Part shown: one piece after another, positions 52,825 to 60,911 of the stretch
Numbering within the stretch: the first letter of the stretch is position 1
How the letters are laid out: each line of letters begins with the position of its first letter
Assembly (NCBI GenBank): GCA_963678485.1
Contig: OY782882.1
Location: forward strand, 4,526,001-4,590,000
Origin: CALGYY01 sp963678485
Lineage (GTDB): Bacteria; Bacteroidota; Bacteroidia; Bacteroidales; CAIWKO01
Direction of reading: 5' to 3'
DNA length: 64,000 nt
Program-made: the position numbers and the translations under genes
Notes under the pieces: generated by a model
Seen by the model: only the letters and a program-made list of their open reading frames with translations
The model's database searches: none
What the model was told of the DNA's origin: nothing

Positions 52825-52842
52825 ACAATTGGAATATAAAGG

Positions 52843-52870
52843 CAAAAAAAAGACTCCCTTTTAGGGAGTC
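52843..52870 (-). terminator. Intrinsic terminator overlapping a stop codon
   Basis: Stem GACTCCCT/AGGGAGTC (52852-52859 and 52863-52870), then T8 on the minus strand. The hairpin includes the stop codon of the small HTH gene. Together with the next hairpin it insulates the early and late parts of the element. Confidence 0.85.
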
Positions 52871-53043
52871 CCCAGATAATCAAAAATTATCTGCACCTGT
52901 TTAATGCTATAGCAGTAGCCTAGTTCTGGCTTTCCTATTTCATTTCGTCGCCTGACCAACCACCGGCGGAATGTTTTAACGGAAACATTATAAAGCGCTG
53001 CAAGCTCCTTTGAATTTATAGGCTTAATTTTTTCCTTATCCAT
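52861..53043 (-). CDS. Small helix-turn-helix protein (excisionase/MerR-like), 60 aa
   Basis: The sequence INSKELAALYNVSVKTFRRW with a basic wing (RRRNEIGKPELGYCYSIKQV) fits a winged HTH of the MerR/excisionase class. It could regulate the late operon just downstream or act as a directionality factor for Xer recombination; both are inference. It overlaps the upstream gene by 28 bp and ends in a terminator. Confidence 0.7.
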   Translation of the reverse strand: MDKEKIKPINSKELAALYNVSVKTFRRWLVRRRNEIGKPELGYCYSIKQVQIIFDYLGTP

Positions 53044-53432
53044 GCTTTAACTTTTCTTAGGAATAGATCTATTTTATCTTCTATCGTGTCCCCTTCCGTT
53101 ACAAGGAAATACCAGCGTTTATCTAGCAGTCGCTTTTTCCCTTTCATGGTTTTAAAGAGCATGGTTATTTCTACTGGATCATATCCAACGGCCTGAGCTT
53201 TCTCAAAGGCTTTTTTATCTGCCTTAAATAAGTCATAGCCTCTGGCCTTATAGATTTTTTGCCAGATTAGGAAGTATTGCTGTCCTGGCTTTAATCGATA
53301 AAAAAAAGTACTATTAATCTCAATAAATTTAAGTTTCTTATTGAGTCTAATATTATCGATTTTATTATTTACATGGATATTAAAACCCTTGTAAAAATCA
53401 AGCTTGTTAAAGTCTGGGAGCGGTTTACTCAT
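53016..53432 (-). CDS. Unknown basic protein, 138 aa
   Basis: A soluble Lys-rich protein with mixed alpha/beta character: NIRLNKKLKFIEINSTFFYR, QQYFLIWQKIYKARGYDLF and KGKKRLLDKRWYFLVTEGD. It has no recognised domain. It shares a 28-bp overlap with the HTH gene and follows the zinc-finger gene by 10 bp. Confidence 0.55.
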   Translation of the reverse strand: MSKPLPDFNKLDFYKGFNIHVNNKIDNIRLNKKLKFIEINSTFFYRLKPGQQYFLIWQKIYKARGYDLFKADKKAFEKAQAVGYDPVEITMLFKTMKGKKRLLDKRWYFLVTEGDTIEDKIDLFLRKVKAWIRKKLSL

Positions 53433-53442
53433 TTGTTTTTTA

Positions 53443-53742
53443 TTAAGGAATTATTGTAAATAGATCTGGTTCTGGAATGTTTAGCAAACGCCTGACTTTT
53501 TCACGTTGATAATGATGAGCATAAGCTTTATGTTCTAAGCAACAATAATTAAATGCAGTTGGATAAAGCTCATTATCATTCATCAAACGTTCGTTAATAG
53601 TTAACTTTTTACCACATATATCACAAAATTGCGGTCTATATTCATGATGATAATCGTTATAATGTTTAATGATTTCCTTTGCCGCTGCGAGATCTATTGA
53701 GGGCATTTTTTCCTGTAAATATTCCTGTAGTGTCTTGATCAT
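53443..53742 (-). CDS. Zinc-finger protein, 99 aa
   Basis: One CDICGKKLTINERLMND unit (CxxC) is followed by NYCCLEHKAYAHHYQREKV, which offers the second Cys pair plus His ligands, a single treble-clef-like zinc site. It may bind nucleic acid. The ATG overlaps the stop of an upstream mini-gene (TAATG). Confidence 0.6.
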   Translation of the reverse strand: MIKTLQEYLQEKMPSIDLAAAKEIIKHYNDYHHEYRPQFCDICGKKLTINERLMNDNELYPTAFNYCCLEHKAYAHHYQREKVRRLLNIPEPDLFTIIP

Positions 53743-53831
53743 TAGAAATCAAATTTGTCATTAATTTTATCTGATAAATAGACCATAATACCGGCAACGA
53801 CAATAATCGCTATAGCAAAGATTATATGAAT
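53742..53831 (-). CDS. Possible 29-aa membrane microprotein without standard start
   Basis: A frame reading IHIIFAIAIIVVAGIMVYLS, then DKINDKFDF, encodes one membrane helix. Its TAA overlaps the next ATG (TAATG) and its 5' end overlaps the previous stop, just like neighbouring microgenes. However, no ATG, GTG or TTG precedes the helix; ATT or ATA would be needed, or the start was lost. Confidence 0.3.
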   Translation of the reverse strand: MHIIFAIAIIVVAGIMVYLSDKINDKFDF

Positions 53832-54157
53832 ATTATAAGAATTTTAATGTAAAAATAAAATAGACTAGTTGTAATAATTGAAAGCCAAATCATGTGTGAA
53901 ATTTGTATATTTTTTTCTGTAGCATTAAGGCGCCAATGGTTTAATGTCTGCATGGAATATTTCCAGGGGTTTTCCTTTCCTATAAAAAAGGTTCTCCAAA
54001 TTAAATATCCTAGCCATGTGTGAAATACAAGTATTTTCCCAATTCTATTATATAGCTTGCTTTTTTTGAAAGCATTATGATCTGCAGATTTAAAAATTAA
54101 ATACCAATAAAACGTGCAAAAAATTGCTAGGATGATTTGCTGAAAAATAGGTATCAT
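53822..54157 (-). CDS. Polytopic membrane protein, 111 aa
   Basis: Hydrophobic segments at about 5-22 (FQQIILAIFCTFYWYLIF), 45-62 and 90-110, with a short basic loop. Family unknown. It lies 1 bp after the packaging ATPase gene on the same strand, so a role in genome packaging or membrane assembly is possible. Confidence 0.55.
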   Translation of the reverse strand: MIPIFQQIILAIFCTFYWYLIFKSADHNAFKKSKLYNRIGKILVFHTWLGYLIWRTFFIGKENPWKYSMQTLNHWRLNATEKNIQISHMIWLSIITTSLFYFYIKILIIFI

Positions 54158-54158
54158 G

Positions 54159-54722
54159 TCAATAGATATTTAGTGTAATATGTGCCCAGGTGCAAGGATC
54201 TTTCATTATATAATCATAGGCTTTTTTAATATTCTCATAGTTTACAATTTCTGTTTTTCTGTGTGCAGGATTATCACACTTGAATAAAACAATACTATCA
54301 ACTAAGCGGAACATTTCAGGAGGCGCAAAGCTAAAGCCGTGAAAGATGAATAAAAGATCAAGATTTTTTTGTTTGCTATCTATAATATATCTGCGAAGAT
54401 CCTCTGATAAGGACCTGCGTATATATTTGCTTGCATCTTCATGGATGATAAAAGCATTTCTAAGGTATTGCTCAACATTAAACAAAATTTCATCTGTATT
54501 GCTGCCAAAGATCCTGTATGTTCCCGATCCTTTCCAGCGCTCGATCATATCGCAATTAATAATCGGAACATGTGCATAGTCTGGATTATCGAAAGTATCA
54601 ATGATCAAAATCTTTTTATCTGGCTGGCTCTTTTCTATAGCGGCTATAATGGCTTTTGTGTAGGTTGTCTTCCCTGCTCTGCGCCGTCCTAAAATCATCG
54701 AAACTTCGTTTAACCTTGTCAT
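54159..54722 (-). CDS. Packaging ATPase candidate (FtsK-HerA/Zot-like P-loop)
   Basis: The 187-residue ATPase has Walker A GRRRAGKTT (residues 12-20), Walker B FIIHED (91-96) and, downstream, IIDSKQKNLDLLFIFHGFSF followed by PEMFRLVDSIVLFK. These elements are shared by the small packaging ATPases of tailless membrane phages (PRD1 P9, PM2 P9 type) and by Zot of filamentous phages. The absence of a membrane span favours the packaging type over Zot. The start codon abuts the second cassette repeat. Confidence 0.72.
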   Translation of the reverse strand: MTRLNEVSMILGRRRAGKTTYTKAIIAAIEKSQPDKKILIIDTFDNPDYAHVPIINCDMIERWKGSGTYRIFGSNTDEILFNVEQYLRNAFIIHEDASKYIRRSLSEDLRRYIIDSKQKNLDLLFIFHGFSFAPPEMFRLVDSIVLFKCDNPAHRKTEIVNYENIKKAYDYIMKDPCTWAHITLNIY

Positions 54723-54834
54723 TTTACCGTTATTTTTTTAACCGGTTGCCAGGTACCAGGGCAAATTTTACCGTTTTTTTTGAATGCTGCAGCGCCGGAT
54801 CCGGATCCTGCAGTAAAAATTTTACCGTTTTTAT
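54722..54834. repeat. Intergenic cassette repeat, copy 2
   Basis: The first 25 bp (54722-54746) are identical to copies 1 and 3. Then come CAGGTACCAG, a TTTTACCG motif, CTGCAG...GGATCC...CTGCAG, and a final TTTTACCG. It fills the gap upstream of the packaging ATPase gene. Confidence 0.9.
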
Positions 54835-55433
54835 TAAAATTTAGTTAGCTTACTGAATAATGGCATTAGCCTTGGGGCCATAACTGTCATGAGTGCGCCG
54901 GCAAATAATCCTTCTGGCCCTGCGTTCCAGTTGTATTTTTCCATTACTGCGATCATTGGGTTTTTAATCATTTCTATTTCAGATTCAGCGAAAGGTATAT
55001 TATCCGCTAGCTCTTTATAATCTGAATATTTTGAAAATAGATTTGTTTCCTTTGCATCCAGTGTAAGGCTCTGGCCGGCGGCGTTACCAATTTTTCTTTT
55101 TAAGTCTTTTAGCTGTTCCCGCTCTGAGGCAGTAAAAATGGTTTGCTGATATGCCCAGGGCAGAATAAGACACTGCAAGCCGTCAGTAAAACCGATTAGC
55201 AAATCGGCTTGTTCTGCCTTTGACATTGCCGGGGTTTCTGGTTTGCTTGGTTGTGCAGGCGCTGGTTCAGGTTCTTTTTGTTGCTCTGGCTCAGCTGCTG
55301 GAGTAAAATCCGCTGTTGTTTCTTCTGCTGGTTTAAAGTCGTCAGCTGTTGAAGTTGCCGGCGGCTTTGCCTGGGTTGCAACCTTTAATTTTTCTAGCAG
55401 GTCTTCTTCCTGCAGATCCTTTGGAAATATCAT
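54834..55433 (-). CDS. Unknown protein with Pro/Glu-rich N-terminus, 199 aa
   Basis: Residues 20-70 are low-complexity (TADDFKPAEETTADFTPAAE, EPEPAPAQPSKPETPAMSK). The C-terminal 120 residues contain helices and a weak hydrophobic end (FAGALMTVMAPRLMPLFSKL). It could be a scaffold or virion-associated protein. It overlaps the upstream gene by 4 bp. Confidence 0.55.
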   Translation of the reverse strand: MIFPKDLQEEDLLEKLKVATQAKPPATSTADDFKPAEETTADFTPAAEPEQQKEPEPAPAQPSKPETPAMSKAEQADLLIGFTDGLQCLILPWAYQQTIFTASEREQLKDLKRKIGNAAGQSLTLDAKETNLFSKYSDYKELADNIPFAESEIEMIKNPMIAVMEKYNWNAGPEGLFAGALMTVMAPRLMPLFSKLTKF

Positions 55434-55681
55434 GGCTCTAGATATTTTGCAAAATCAGTTAAGATAGCTTGTAATTCATCGATTATCTGTGGCTTTTTCT
55501 GTACATTATGCAGAATCTTTGGAATTTTAAGCATAAGATTTCCACTGTTACCAGATAATCCAGTAATATCAACCACCTGAGAAATTACCAACGCGCCTCT
55601 ATTGATCAGCGCTTTCATTTCATTATTCTGCTTTAGCAGTTCCGCCAGCTGAGCTTTTGGAATAGTGATATTTTCATTCAT
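55430..55681 (-). CDS. Small helical protein of unknown function, 83 aa
   Basis: A mostly helical protein (IPKAQLAELLKQNNEMKALI, KKPQIIDELQAILTDFAKYL). It overlaps both neighbours by a few bases, so it is translated in series with them. No family recognised. Confidence 0.55.
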   Translation of the reverse strand: MNENITIPKAQLAELLKQNNEMKALINRGALVISQVVDITGLSGNSGNLMLKIPKILHNVQKKPQIIDELQAILTDFAKYLEP

Positions 55682-56174
55682 TTTTATTGAGGCTTTTTAG
55701 ATATTCGACATCGTTAGGCGTTAGTATAAAACAATTAAATTGCTTTCTGTAGTCAGATAACAGCTGAAAAATGAAGCTTTCCAGGTCTTTTGCATAACCG
55801 GCGTTCTTTGATAATTCAACTAAGCCCCACAATTCAAAAGCTTGCTTTTCATCTAAAGAAAGGAATAACCGATTATCATTTTCGATACTTTCCTTTAGTT
55901 CCTGGTAATCTGCAATAACTTCGTTTGCGGTTTGTATTCTAGACTCTAGATCTTTTATGGTTGTTTGTAGATCCTCGATTTTTTTCAATAATCCTGGATC
56001 TGAGTTATTAGAATCTTTTGGCTGTTCGTTGTTCAAAAAAGCGCTTATCCTTTCTCCAAGCCAGTTACCTTTTTGTAAATTAGTATCTTTTTCTTTTGCT
56101 TCCAGGTATTTTTGTTCTAATAGTTCAATAACGCTGGTTTCTAACTTACAATTGAATTGTTTTTTATCGCTCAT
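55674..56174 (-). CDS. Coiled-coil protein with possible RHH-like start, 166 aa
   Basis: The start MSDKKQFNCKLETSVIELL avoids overlap with the nuclease gene; a longer frame to 56198 adds a hydrophobic stretch. Residues 1-45 resemble the strand-helix-helix of plasmid-type ribbon-helix-helix or RepB-like proteins, and residues 60-110 form a coiled coil (LLKKIEDLQTTIKDLESRIQ). It may bind the nearby iteron-like region; inference only. Confidence 0.5.
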   Translation of the reverse strand: MSDKKQFNCKLETSVIELLEQKYLEAKEKDTNLQKGNWLGERISAFLNNEQPKDSNNSDPGLLKKIEDLQTTIKDLESRIQTANEVIADYQELKESIENDNRLFLSLDEKQAFELWGLVELSKNAGYAKDLESFIFQLLSDYRKQFNCFILTPNDVEYLKSLNKNE

Positions 56175-56185
56175 GGCTATAATTA

Positions 56186-56623
56186 TTAAAATGGACAATC
56201 ATCGTTAACAGATAGCAGGATTGTATCGGCTTCAATAGCTTTTGCATCCGCTTTCTGCTTTGGAAATAAGTAATTTTCGTACTTTTCTTTATTATCCCTG
56301 GGCTTTATTTTCATGATCAAGTATTTTTCCAGGAGAAAAGCCCTTCCAGGGGTTGTAAATATTACTCGTACTTTATAACCGGTTTTATTATAAACCTTTC
56401 TATTGGTTTGGCTATCATTCCAGCTTTGAAAGTGTCTGTAAATGGTTTTATACAGATTTCTTTCGCTATATCCAATATATACCGGCTTTCCGGTTCGTTC
56501 TGAAAAGATAAGATAAACGCCTGCACTATGCGGATTCTGTTTAACTATCTCTAATGCAGGAACAAGTTTTCCAGCGTTATCCTTTTTATATGGCTTTAAT
56601 AGTGAGGTTTTAGCCGCTTTCAT
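56186..56623 (-). CDS. GIY-YIG endonuclease-like protein
   Basis: A 145-residue protein with HSAGVYLIFSERTGKPVYIG at residues 32-51, the GIY-YIG core (GVY...YIG), then YSERNLYKTIYRHF and the later Glu-bearing helix RAFLLEKYLIMKI, which fits the family's catalytic Arg/Glu pattern. Such proteins cut DNA in repair, recombination or homing. It is the first gene after the iteron block and may nick or resolve replication intermediates. Confidence 0.75.
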   Translation of the reverse strand: MKAAKTSLLKPYKKDNAGKLVPALEIVKQNPHSAGVYLIFSERTGKPVYIGYSERNLYKTIYRHFQSWNDSQTNRKVYNKTGYKVRVIFTTPGRAFLLEKYLIMKIKPRDNKEKYENYLFPKQKADAKAIEADTILLSVNDDCPF

Positions 56624-56639
56624 GCACTTTTTGTTAGGT

Positions 56640-57050
56640 TATCCTATCTACAAATGTAGAAAGGAATATGAAGCAAGCAGATAACTAACTGTATTATAGT
56701 ACATAAGGTTAGTATTTTTACAATTCGTTAGTATTATTACAAATAAGAAAGTTTCAGGTTTAGCCATAGCCATAAAAACTGTGTTAACCCAGTAAACCCA
56801 GTTAACCTTTTTATTTAATAAGCAGATTATGTATTACTTACAAGGTTGCATTAGGCTACTTCTTTGATAAAAGGAGATGCAACCCAGTTAACCGGTGCAA
56901 CCGGTGCAACCGACGTGCAACCATAAAAAAAACTTAATATGCTTAAATACAGATAAATAAAAATTAGGTTAACTCGGTATACTCGGTATACTCACTTTTT
57001 TAAGCTTTATTTGTAGAATTATAACATAAAGAATTTCAGTTAAATAAAAA
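56640..57050. other. Iteron-like non-coding block, candidate replication origin
   Basis: The region contains three groups of 9-bp tandem repeats: AACCCAGTA/AACCCAGTT near 56786-56807, AACCGGTGC twice after AACCCAGTT at 56881-56911, and ACTCGGTAT twice at 56970-56990. AACCCAGTTAACC occurs at 56795-56807 and 56881-56893, and in reverse at 57418-57430. AT-rich stretches flank the arrays. It lies beside the helicase module and is bounded by a terminator. Confidence 0.6.
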
Positions 57051-57080
57051 AAAAGAGGTGAAAAAATCACCTCTTTTTTG
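57047..57080. terminator. Bidirectional-looking intrinsic terminator
   Basis: Stem AAAAGAGGTGA/TCACCTCTTTT (57051-57061 and 57067-57077) with a five-base loop and flanking A/T runs, 24 bp beyond the stop of the leftward gene at 57104. Confidence 0.85.
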
Positions 57081-57103
57081 CAGAAATTTTGAATTTGTTT
57101 GTA

Positions 57104-57460
57104 TTATCCTTTTTTATCAGGAGTATCAGCCATAACCTCATTTTGACTAAATGGGCTGTTTGGATCTTCTTCTGGAGGAAAATAATTACCGTTATACTGA
57201 GCATCCGTGGTTTCTTCCTGTTCTGTTAATGTCAACATTTCAGCCATTTTCAAAATGGTTTCCCTTGGTATTTTAATTTTGAAAAATACGCCCAGGGGTG
57301 TAGGATGGAATAATTCAGCGTACATAACTTGATGATGTGTTTTTGCGATCCTGTTTTGTTCATCTGACCAGATCACTTTGAATTTTTCGTCAACCTGTGG
57401 AACTTTTGCAACTACAAGGTTAACTGGGTTCTGTGTGTCGTCAATAGATACTCTTTTCAT
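57104..57460 (-). CDS. Unknown protein beside helicase, 118 aa
   Basis: A soluble protein with a beta-rich N-terminal half (VNLVVAKVPQVDEKFKVIWS) and acidic, Asn/Pro-rich tail. Its 5' end carries a 13-bp sequence also present twice in the neighbouring iteron block. Possibly a small ssDNA-binding or replication accessory protein; that rests on neighbourhood only. Confidence 0.55.
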   Translation of the reverse strand: MKRVSIDDTQNPVNLVVAKVPQVDEKFKVIWSDEQNRIAKTHHQVMYAELFHPTPLGVFFKIKIPRETILKMAEMLTLTEQEETTDAQYNGNYFPPEEDPNSPFSQNEVMADTPDKKG

Positions 57461-57509
57461 AAAAGAATTGATTTATATTATTAGCTCTGTTGTAAGCCGA
57501 GCTATTCGC

Positions 57510-59381
57510 TTAGTGTGGAAAATTAATTTGTCTGTTTCCTAAGTTCATTTTCAAGGTGTCCGGGTTGTAATGCCAAATGAAGCGGAAGCAGCTGCCAAAA
57601 TTCTTTTTGTTATAGGCGTTTGTTCTGCCTTTTTGTTCTGGTTTCTTAAAATACTCCTGAGAAATTAGAAGCTTAATCATGGTAGATCTGTCTATTTGCT
57701 TTGCTCCTGTTTTTTGACAATATTCGCTATAAAATGGATATACATCATTTACTTTGAGATAAAGCAAATTATCTTCTTTTTCGATTTGATAATGAGTATT
57801 TTCCTGTAGTCTGCTGTTAACCTTATCTAATTCAAAATTCAAGGCGTCCCAGAAAATATTAACATCTTTGGTGTCATTAAGCAAATCATTCTTTTCAATA
57901 GCATCATCGATTACTTTATCAGTGAAGTTTTGGCGCTCCTGCTTATTCATTGGATAATTAAGCAAATCAGATAATATTTCAAGGGGAGTAAGAATAAAAG
58001 CGATATGCTTAATATTTCGCTCTGGCAGACTAGAAATTTTAAGGCCTCCCCTTTCTTGATTTTTCAGATCTAATAATTTTTCTCTGTATCTGGTCTTAAA
58101 TTCCTTTGCAAAATATTCTCTGTGTTTGATAATCTGTTGTACTATCTGACCAAGGCCATTTTCGGCCTCATCAATGAGTTTTTTGTGTGATATGGCCATT
58201 TCCTCAGTAAAGCTATTATCTTGGAAATTTAGCAGGATATTACGGTCAAATAATGCATTTTCTACCGTTGGCAATTGGTTGCCATCGATAATGATCCCAT
58301 TTTCTACAAAAAAGGTTTGAGTTTTATTATCTGTTGTTGCCTTGGCTATAGTATAGGCGACTCCATCATAAGCATTTTTGAAAAAATTAATCATATCATC
58401 GCTGATCGTATTTGTATATTCTTTCAAAAAAACAATGCAATTATTTTTCTGGCTCATTTTCCTACCTATACCTTTAGGGCTGCTTGTCTTTATAGGCTCT
58501 CCTATATCCTTATCACCAAAAACACGGGTAAGCAAATCTATGTATGTGCTTTTTCCGGTGCCAGCCTGGCCGAATAAAAACAGGTATGGAAAAAAATTAG
58601 TTTCTTTAATGATAATGTCCCTAAATAGGCTACTGATAAGAAAAGAGATTCCAATATGTGCATTTAGTCCGTATGCTTTTATGAATAAGCTCGCATACTG
58701 ATTAAAATTAAGCTTACCAATTTTTAGGTTAAATTTCCTTTCATTACTATAGCTTTTGTTATTTAAGTTTGATGTTGCCCAGGAGGGCAAATAAAATAAT
58801 CGTTCTTTGTCCTGGACAATACCAATTGAATTAATACGCTGTATTTCGTTTTCTGAATTAATGATAGAATCAGAGAAAACAAAAATGTTGTGTTCTGCAT
58901 TATACCCCATAGTATTTAGGTAGGTCGCTTTTTGTTCATGGTCCATCAATGCTGCAAAAATTACTTTTAAATTGTAGCTTGTACCGATAAAGCTGCAGCC
59001 GTCATGAGATTTTAAGATCGTTTCAAATTTATCCGGGCACATTTGTGAGCTGAGCACTTCAATATTCATAATTTGACCTGTTCGGCGCTGCAGCTTAATT
59101 AGTCTTTTTGTGTCGTTGGATCCGTCGTTAAAATGGAATAATATTTCCATTAGAAAGTTTGAAAGCATTACATCTATTGGTTTTCCATGAACATAAATTT
59201 TAGTATAATAACAACCGTCTGCATGATAGAACATTTTTTCATTAAAATCATCGTCTGGATCTTCGCTGTCCATCGGAATAGGCTCTAATAACATGGCTTC
59301 AATATCATTTCCACTTTCATCTTTAGCCTGTATTTTAGCTTTAGAACCTTTTTTAATTTTTGGTGGTTGTATCTTATTCAT
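57510..59381 (-). CDS. D5/SF3-type replicative helicase
   Basis: The 623-residue protein has a C-terminal ATPase core with Walker A GQAGTGKST (residues 271-279), a Walker B-like CIVFLKEYTN, and the motif C region VENGIIIDGNQLPTVEN with a downstream FDRNILLNFQDNSF. This order is typical of phage DUF927/D5 superfamily 3 helicases. Residues 1-250 may hold a primase-like or DNA-binding domain but lack a readable primase site. It should unwind the element's origin during replication. Confidence 0.82.
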   Translation of the reverse strand: MNKIQPPKIKKGSKAKIQAKDESGNDIEAMLLEPIPMDSEDPDDDFNEKMFYHADGCYYTKIYVHGKPIDVMLSNFLMEILFHFNDGSNDTKRLIKLQRRTGQIMNIEVLSSQMCPDKFETILKSHDGCSFIGTSYNLKVIFAALMDHEQKATYLNTMGYNAEHNIFVFSDSIINSENEIQRINSIGIVQDKERLFYLPSWATSNLNNKSYSNERKFNLKIGKLNFNQYASLFIKAYGLNAHIGISFLISSLFRDIIIKETNFFPYLFLFGQAGTGKSTYIDLLTRVFGDKDIGEPIKTSSPKGIGRKMSQKNNCIVFLKEYTNTISDDMINFFKNAYDGVAYTIAKATTDNKTQTFFVENGIIIDGNQLPTVENALFDRNILLNFQDNSFTEEMAISHKKLIDEAENGLGQIVQQIIKHREYFAKEFKTRYREKLLDLKNQERGGLKISSLPERNIKHIAFILTPLEILSDLLNYPMNKQERQNFTDKVIDDAIEKNDLLNDTKDVNIFWDALNFELDKVNSRLQENTHYQIEKEDNLLYLKVNDVYPFYSEYCQKTGAKQIDRSTMIKLLISQEYFKKPEQKGRTNAYNKKNFGSCFRFIWHYNPDTLKMNLGNRQINFPH

Positions 59382-59787
59382 GTATTTTGTTTAATAGATT
59401 GTTGTAATGATCAATTAATTTATCTGGCATTTGCCAGGCCTCTTCCAGATCGTTTCTTTTAGCTTCCTGTATCAAATAATTGGTTGATTTAGCCAGGTGC
59501 CTATTTATGTCATAAATTCCATGTATCAGACAAATTGCCTCAAGCCTTGTAATGTGCTCCTGGTGGTGGTCCTCTGCGATGATGATCTTTTTTATCAGAT
59601 CCGCATTTCTTTTTTCTAAATCCTCTATATAGGCTTCTTTTTCGTTGTGTGCATTTGTCAGCACCTCAATAATATTATTCCATGCCTCAAGGCTCCTTTG
59701 AGAAATAAGATCTTTATCTGCTAAATACTGGATGCGTTCAATAAGCATCTGTATGCCTCTAATGAAGCTGTCTGGATCATTTGCCAT
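59374..59787 (-). CDS. Coiled-coil protein of unknown function, 137 aa
   Basis: The start MANDPDSFIRGIQMLIERIQ gives modest overlap with the upstream gene. Most of the protein is helical coiled coil (EAYIEDLEKRNADLIKKIII). It overlaps the helicase start by 8 bp and may act with it. Confidence 0.5.
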   Translation of the reverse strand: MANDPDSFIRGIQMLIERIQYLADKDLISQRSLEAWNNIIEVLTNAHNEKEAYIEDLEKRNADLIKKIIIAEDHHQEHITRLEAICLIHGIYDINRHLAKSTNYLIQEAKRNDLEEAWQMPDKLIDHYNNLLNKIHE

Positions 59788-60067
59788 TTGCAAGATCTTT
59801 TGCTGTTTGATATGCAAATTCTAATGAATCAAGCGCTTTTTTGCTGTGTGCTGGAGGTAACAGCTTAATAATTTGATATTGCTCTACAAAAAAATCAGCA
59901 ATACTTTTAGGAGAGTATAACAGCTTTAATTTTGATGCGAATATTTCAAGCTGCATTAAAGTAAGCTCGTTTTTATTTACTCCTTTTGCAATGAGTAAGC
60001 GCCTTTGCTTACATAATGAAAGTAAAATCAATTTAAAGGCATTAAATACTTTGATTGTTTCTTCCAT
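59777..60067 (-). CDS. Small helical protein of unknown function, 96 aa
   Basis: An all-helical protein (AFKLILLSLCKQRRLLIAKG, LTLMQLEIFASKLKLLYSPK) with no known domain. It follows the third cassette repeat and starts the short helicase-region transcript. Confidence 0.55.
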   Translation of the reverse strand: MEETIKVFNAFKLILLSLCKQRRLLIAKGVNKNELTLMQLEIFASKLKLLYSPKSIADFFVEQYQIIKLLPPAHSKKALDSLEFAYQTAKDLANGK

Positions 60068-60080
60068 GTCTATTTTTGAT

Positions 60081-60190
60081 TTTTACCGTTATTTTTTTAA
60101 CCGGTCCCCTGGTACCTGATCAGTTTTTACCGTTATATTTTTCTGCAGCAGATCTGGATCCGGAGCTGCAGTATAAAATTTTACCGGTAT
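60081..60190. repeat. Intergenic cassette repeat, copy 3
   Basis: The 25-bp block at 60081-60105 is identical to copies 1 and 2. CTGGTACCTG, a TTTTACCG motif, CTGCAGCAGATCTGGATCC...GCTGCAG, and a final TTTTACCG follow. It fills the gap between the zinc-ribbon gene and the helical-protein gene. Confidence 0.9.
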
Positions 60191-60666
60191 TAATCACATT
60201 TGCTGCAATTGCCGTCTTTATCTAATAAGGTTTCGCATTTATAGCATAATATTTCTTCTTCACAGTTTGGGCATATAATAAACTTATGGTTGATTATATC
60301 TTCTTTCAAATTATCTTTATAAAATGTATCTAAACAGATCGGGCATTTTATAATTTGTTGATTTTTTTTTGATGATTTTTTATTCTTATCGCTTTTATCT
60401 GTATGTGGAAATATGATTGACCTTATTGCATCCTGGGCATTAATTTGATGCTCCAGATGATAGGCTAATATTCTATATTGCTCCCTAAATTCATCATATT
60501 GTAATCTGAGTTTTTTTATCGTTTCTTCTAGCTCTGGCTTTTTGTTTACATAAAATTCAGCTGCATACATAAGCGCTTTTGTAGCTGTTTTAATTTCTGT
60601 ATCCTCCATGAGCTTTTCAAGTAGATCCGATTGCTGCAGGGTTGGAATGATTGTAAGATTTTTCAT
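60190..60666 (-). CDS. Double zinc-ribbon protein, 158 aa
   Basis: An N-terminal helical part (to about residue 100) is followed by eight Cys in four CxxC pairs: Cys108/111, 132/135, 141/144 and 154/157. They make two zinc ribbons at the C-terminus (CPICLDTFYK, CPNCEEEILCYKCETLLDK). It probably binds nucleic acid and may be a transcription regulator of the element, as zinc-ribbon proteins are in PM2. Confidence 0.7.
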   Translation of the reverse strand: MKNLTIIPTLQQSDLLEKLMEDTEIKTATKALMYAAEFYVNKKPELEETIKKLRLQYDEFREQYRILAYHLEHQINAQDAIRSIIFPHTDKSDKNKKSSKKNQQIIKCPICLDTFYKDNLKEDIINHKFIICPNCEEEILCYKCETLLDKDGNCSKCD

Positions 60667-60911
60667 TTGTCCAGGCTTAAGGTTAGATCATTATCTTTTA
60701 GTAATCCGAACAGATCCATAATAATATTGCAGTCCTGTATATTGTTTCTGTATTGTGTTGCGACTTTAAAGCCAGGTCGACTGCTATTTATATTATAATA
60801 TTCAGGATCCTTTTCTGTTGCTTCCAGAAGATCTTTTTGCCGTTCCTTTATATATGCCAATCCTGACATAATTATGTTTAGCTGGGCTGGTGTAATTTTG
60901 ATTGTTGGCAT
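60663..60911 (-). CDS. Small protein of unknown function, 82 aa
   Basis: From MPTIKITPAQLNIIMSGLAY the protein is helical, with a polar middle (DPEYYNINSSRPGFKVATQY). It overlaps the upstream gene by 110 bp in another frame, and the next by 4 bp. The extended frame to 60995 is rejected because it runs deeper into the neighbour. Confidence 0.5.
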   Translation of the reverse strand: MPTIKITPAQLNIIMSGLAYIKERQKDLLEATEKDPEYYNINSSRPGFKVATQYRNNIQDCNIIMDLFGLLKDNDLTLSLDK

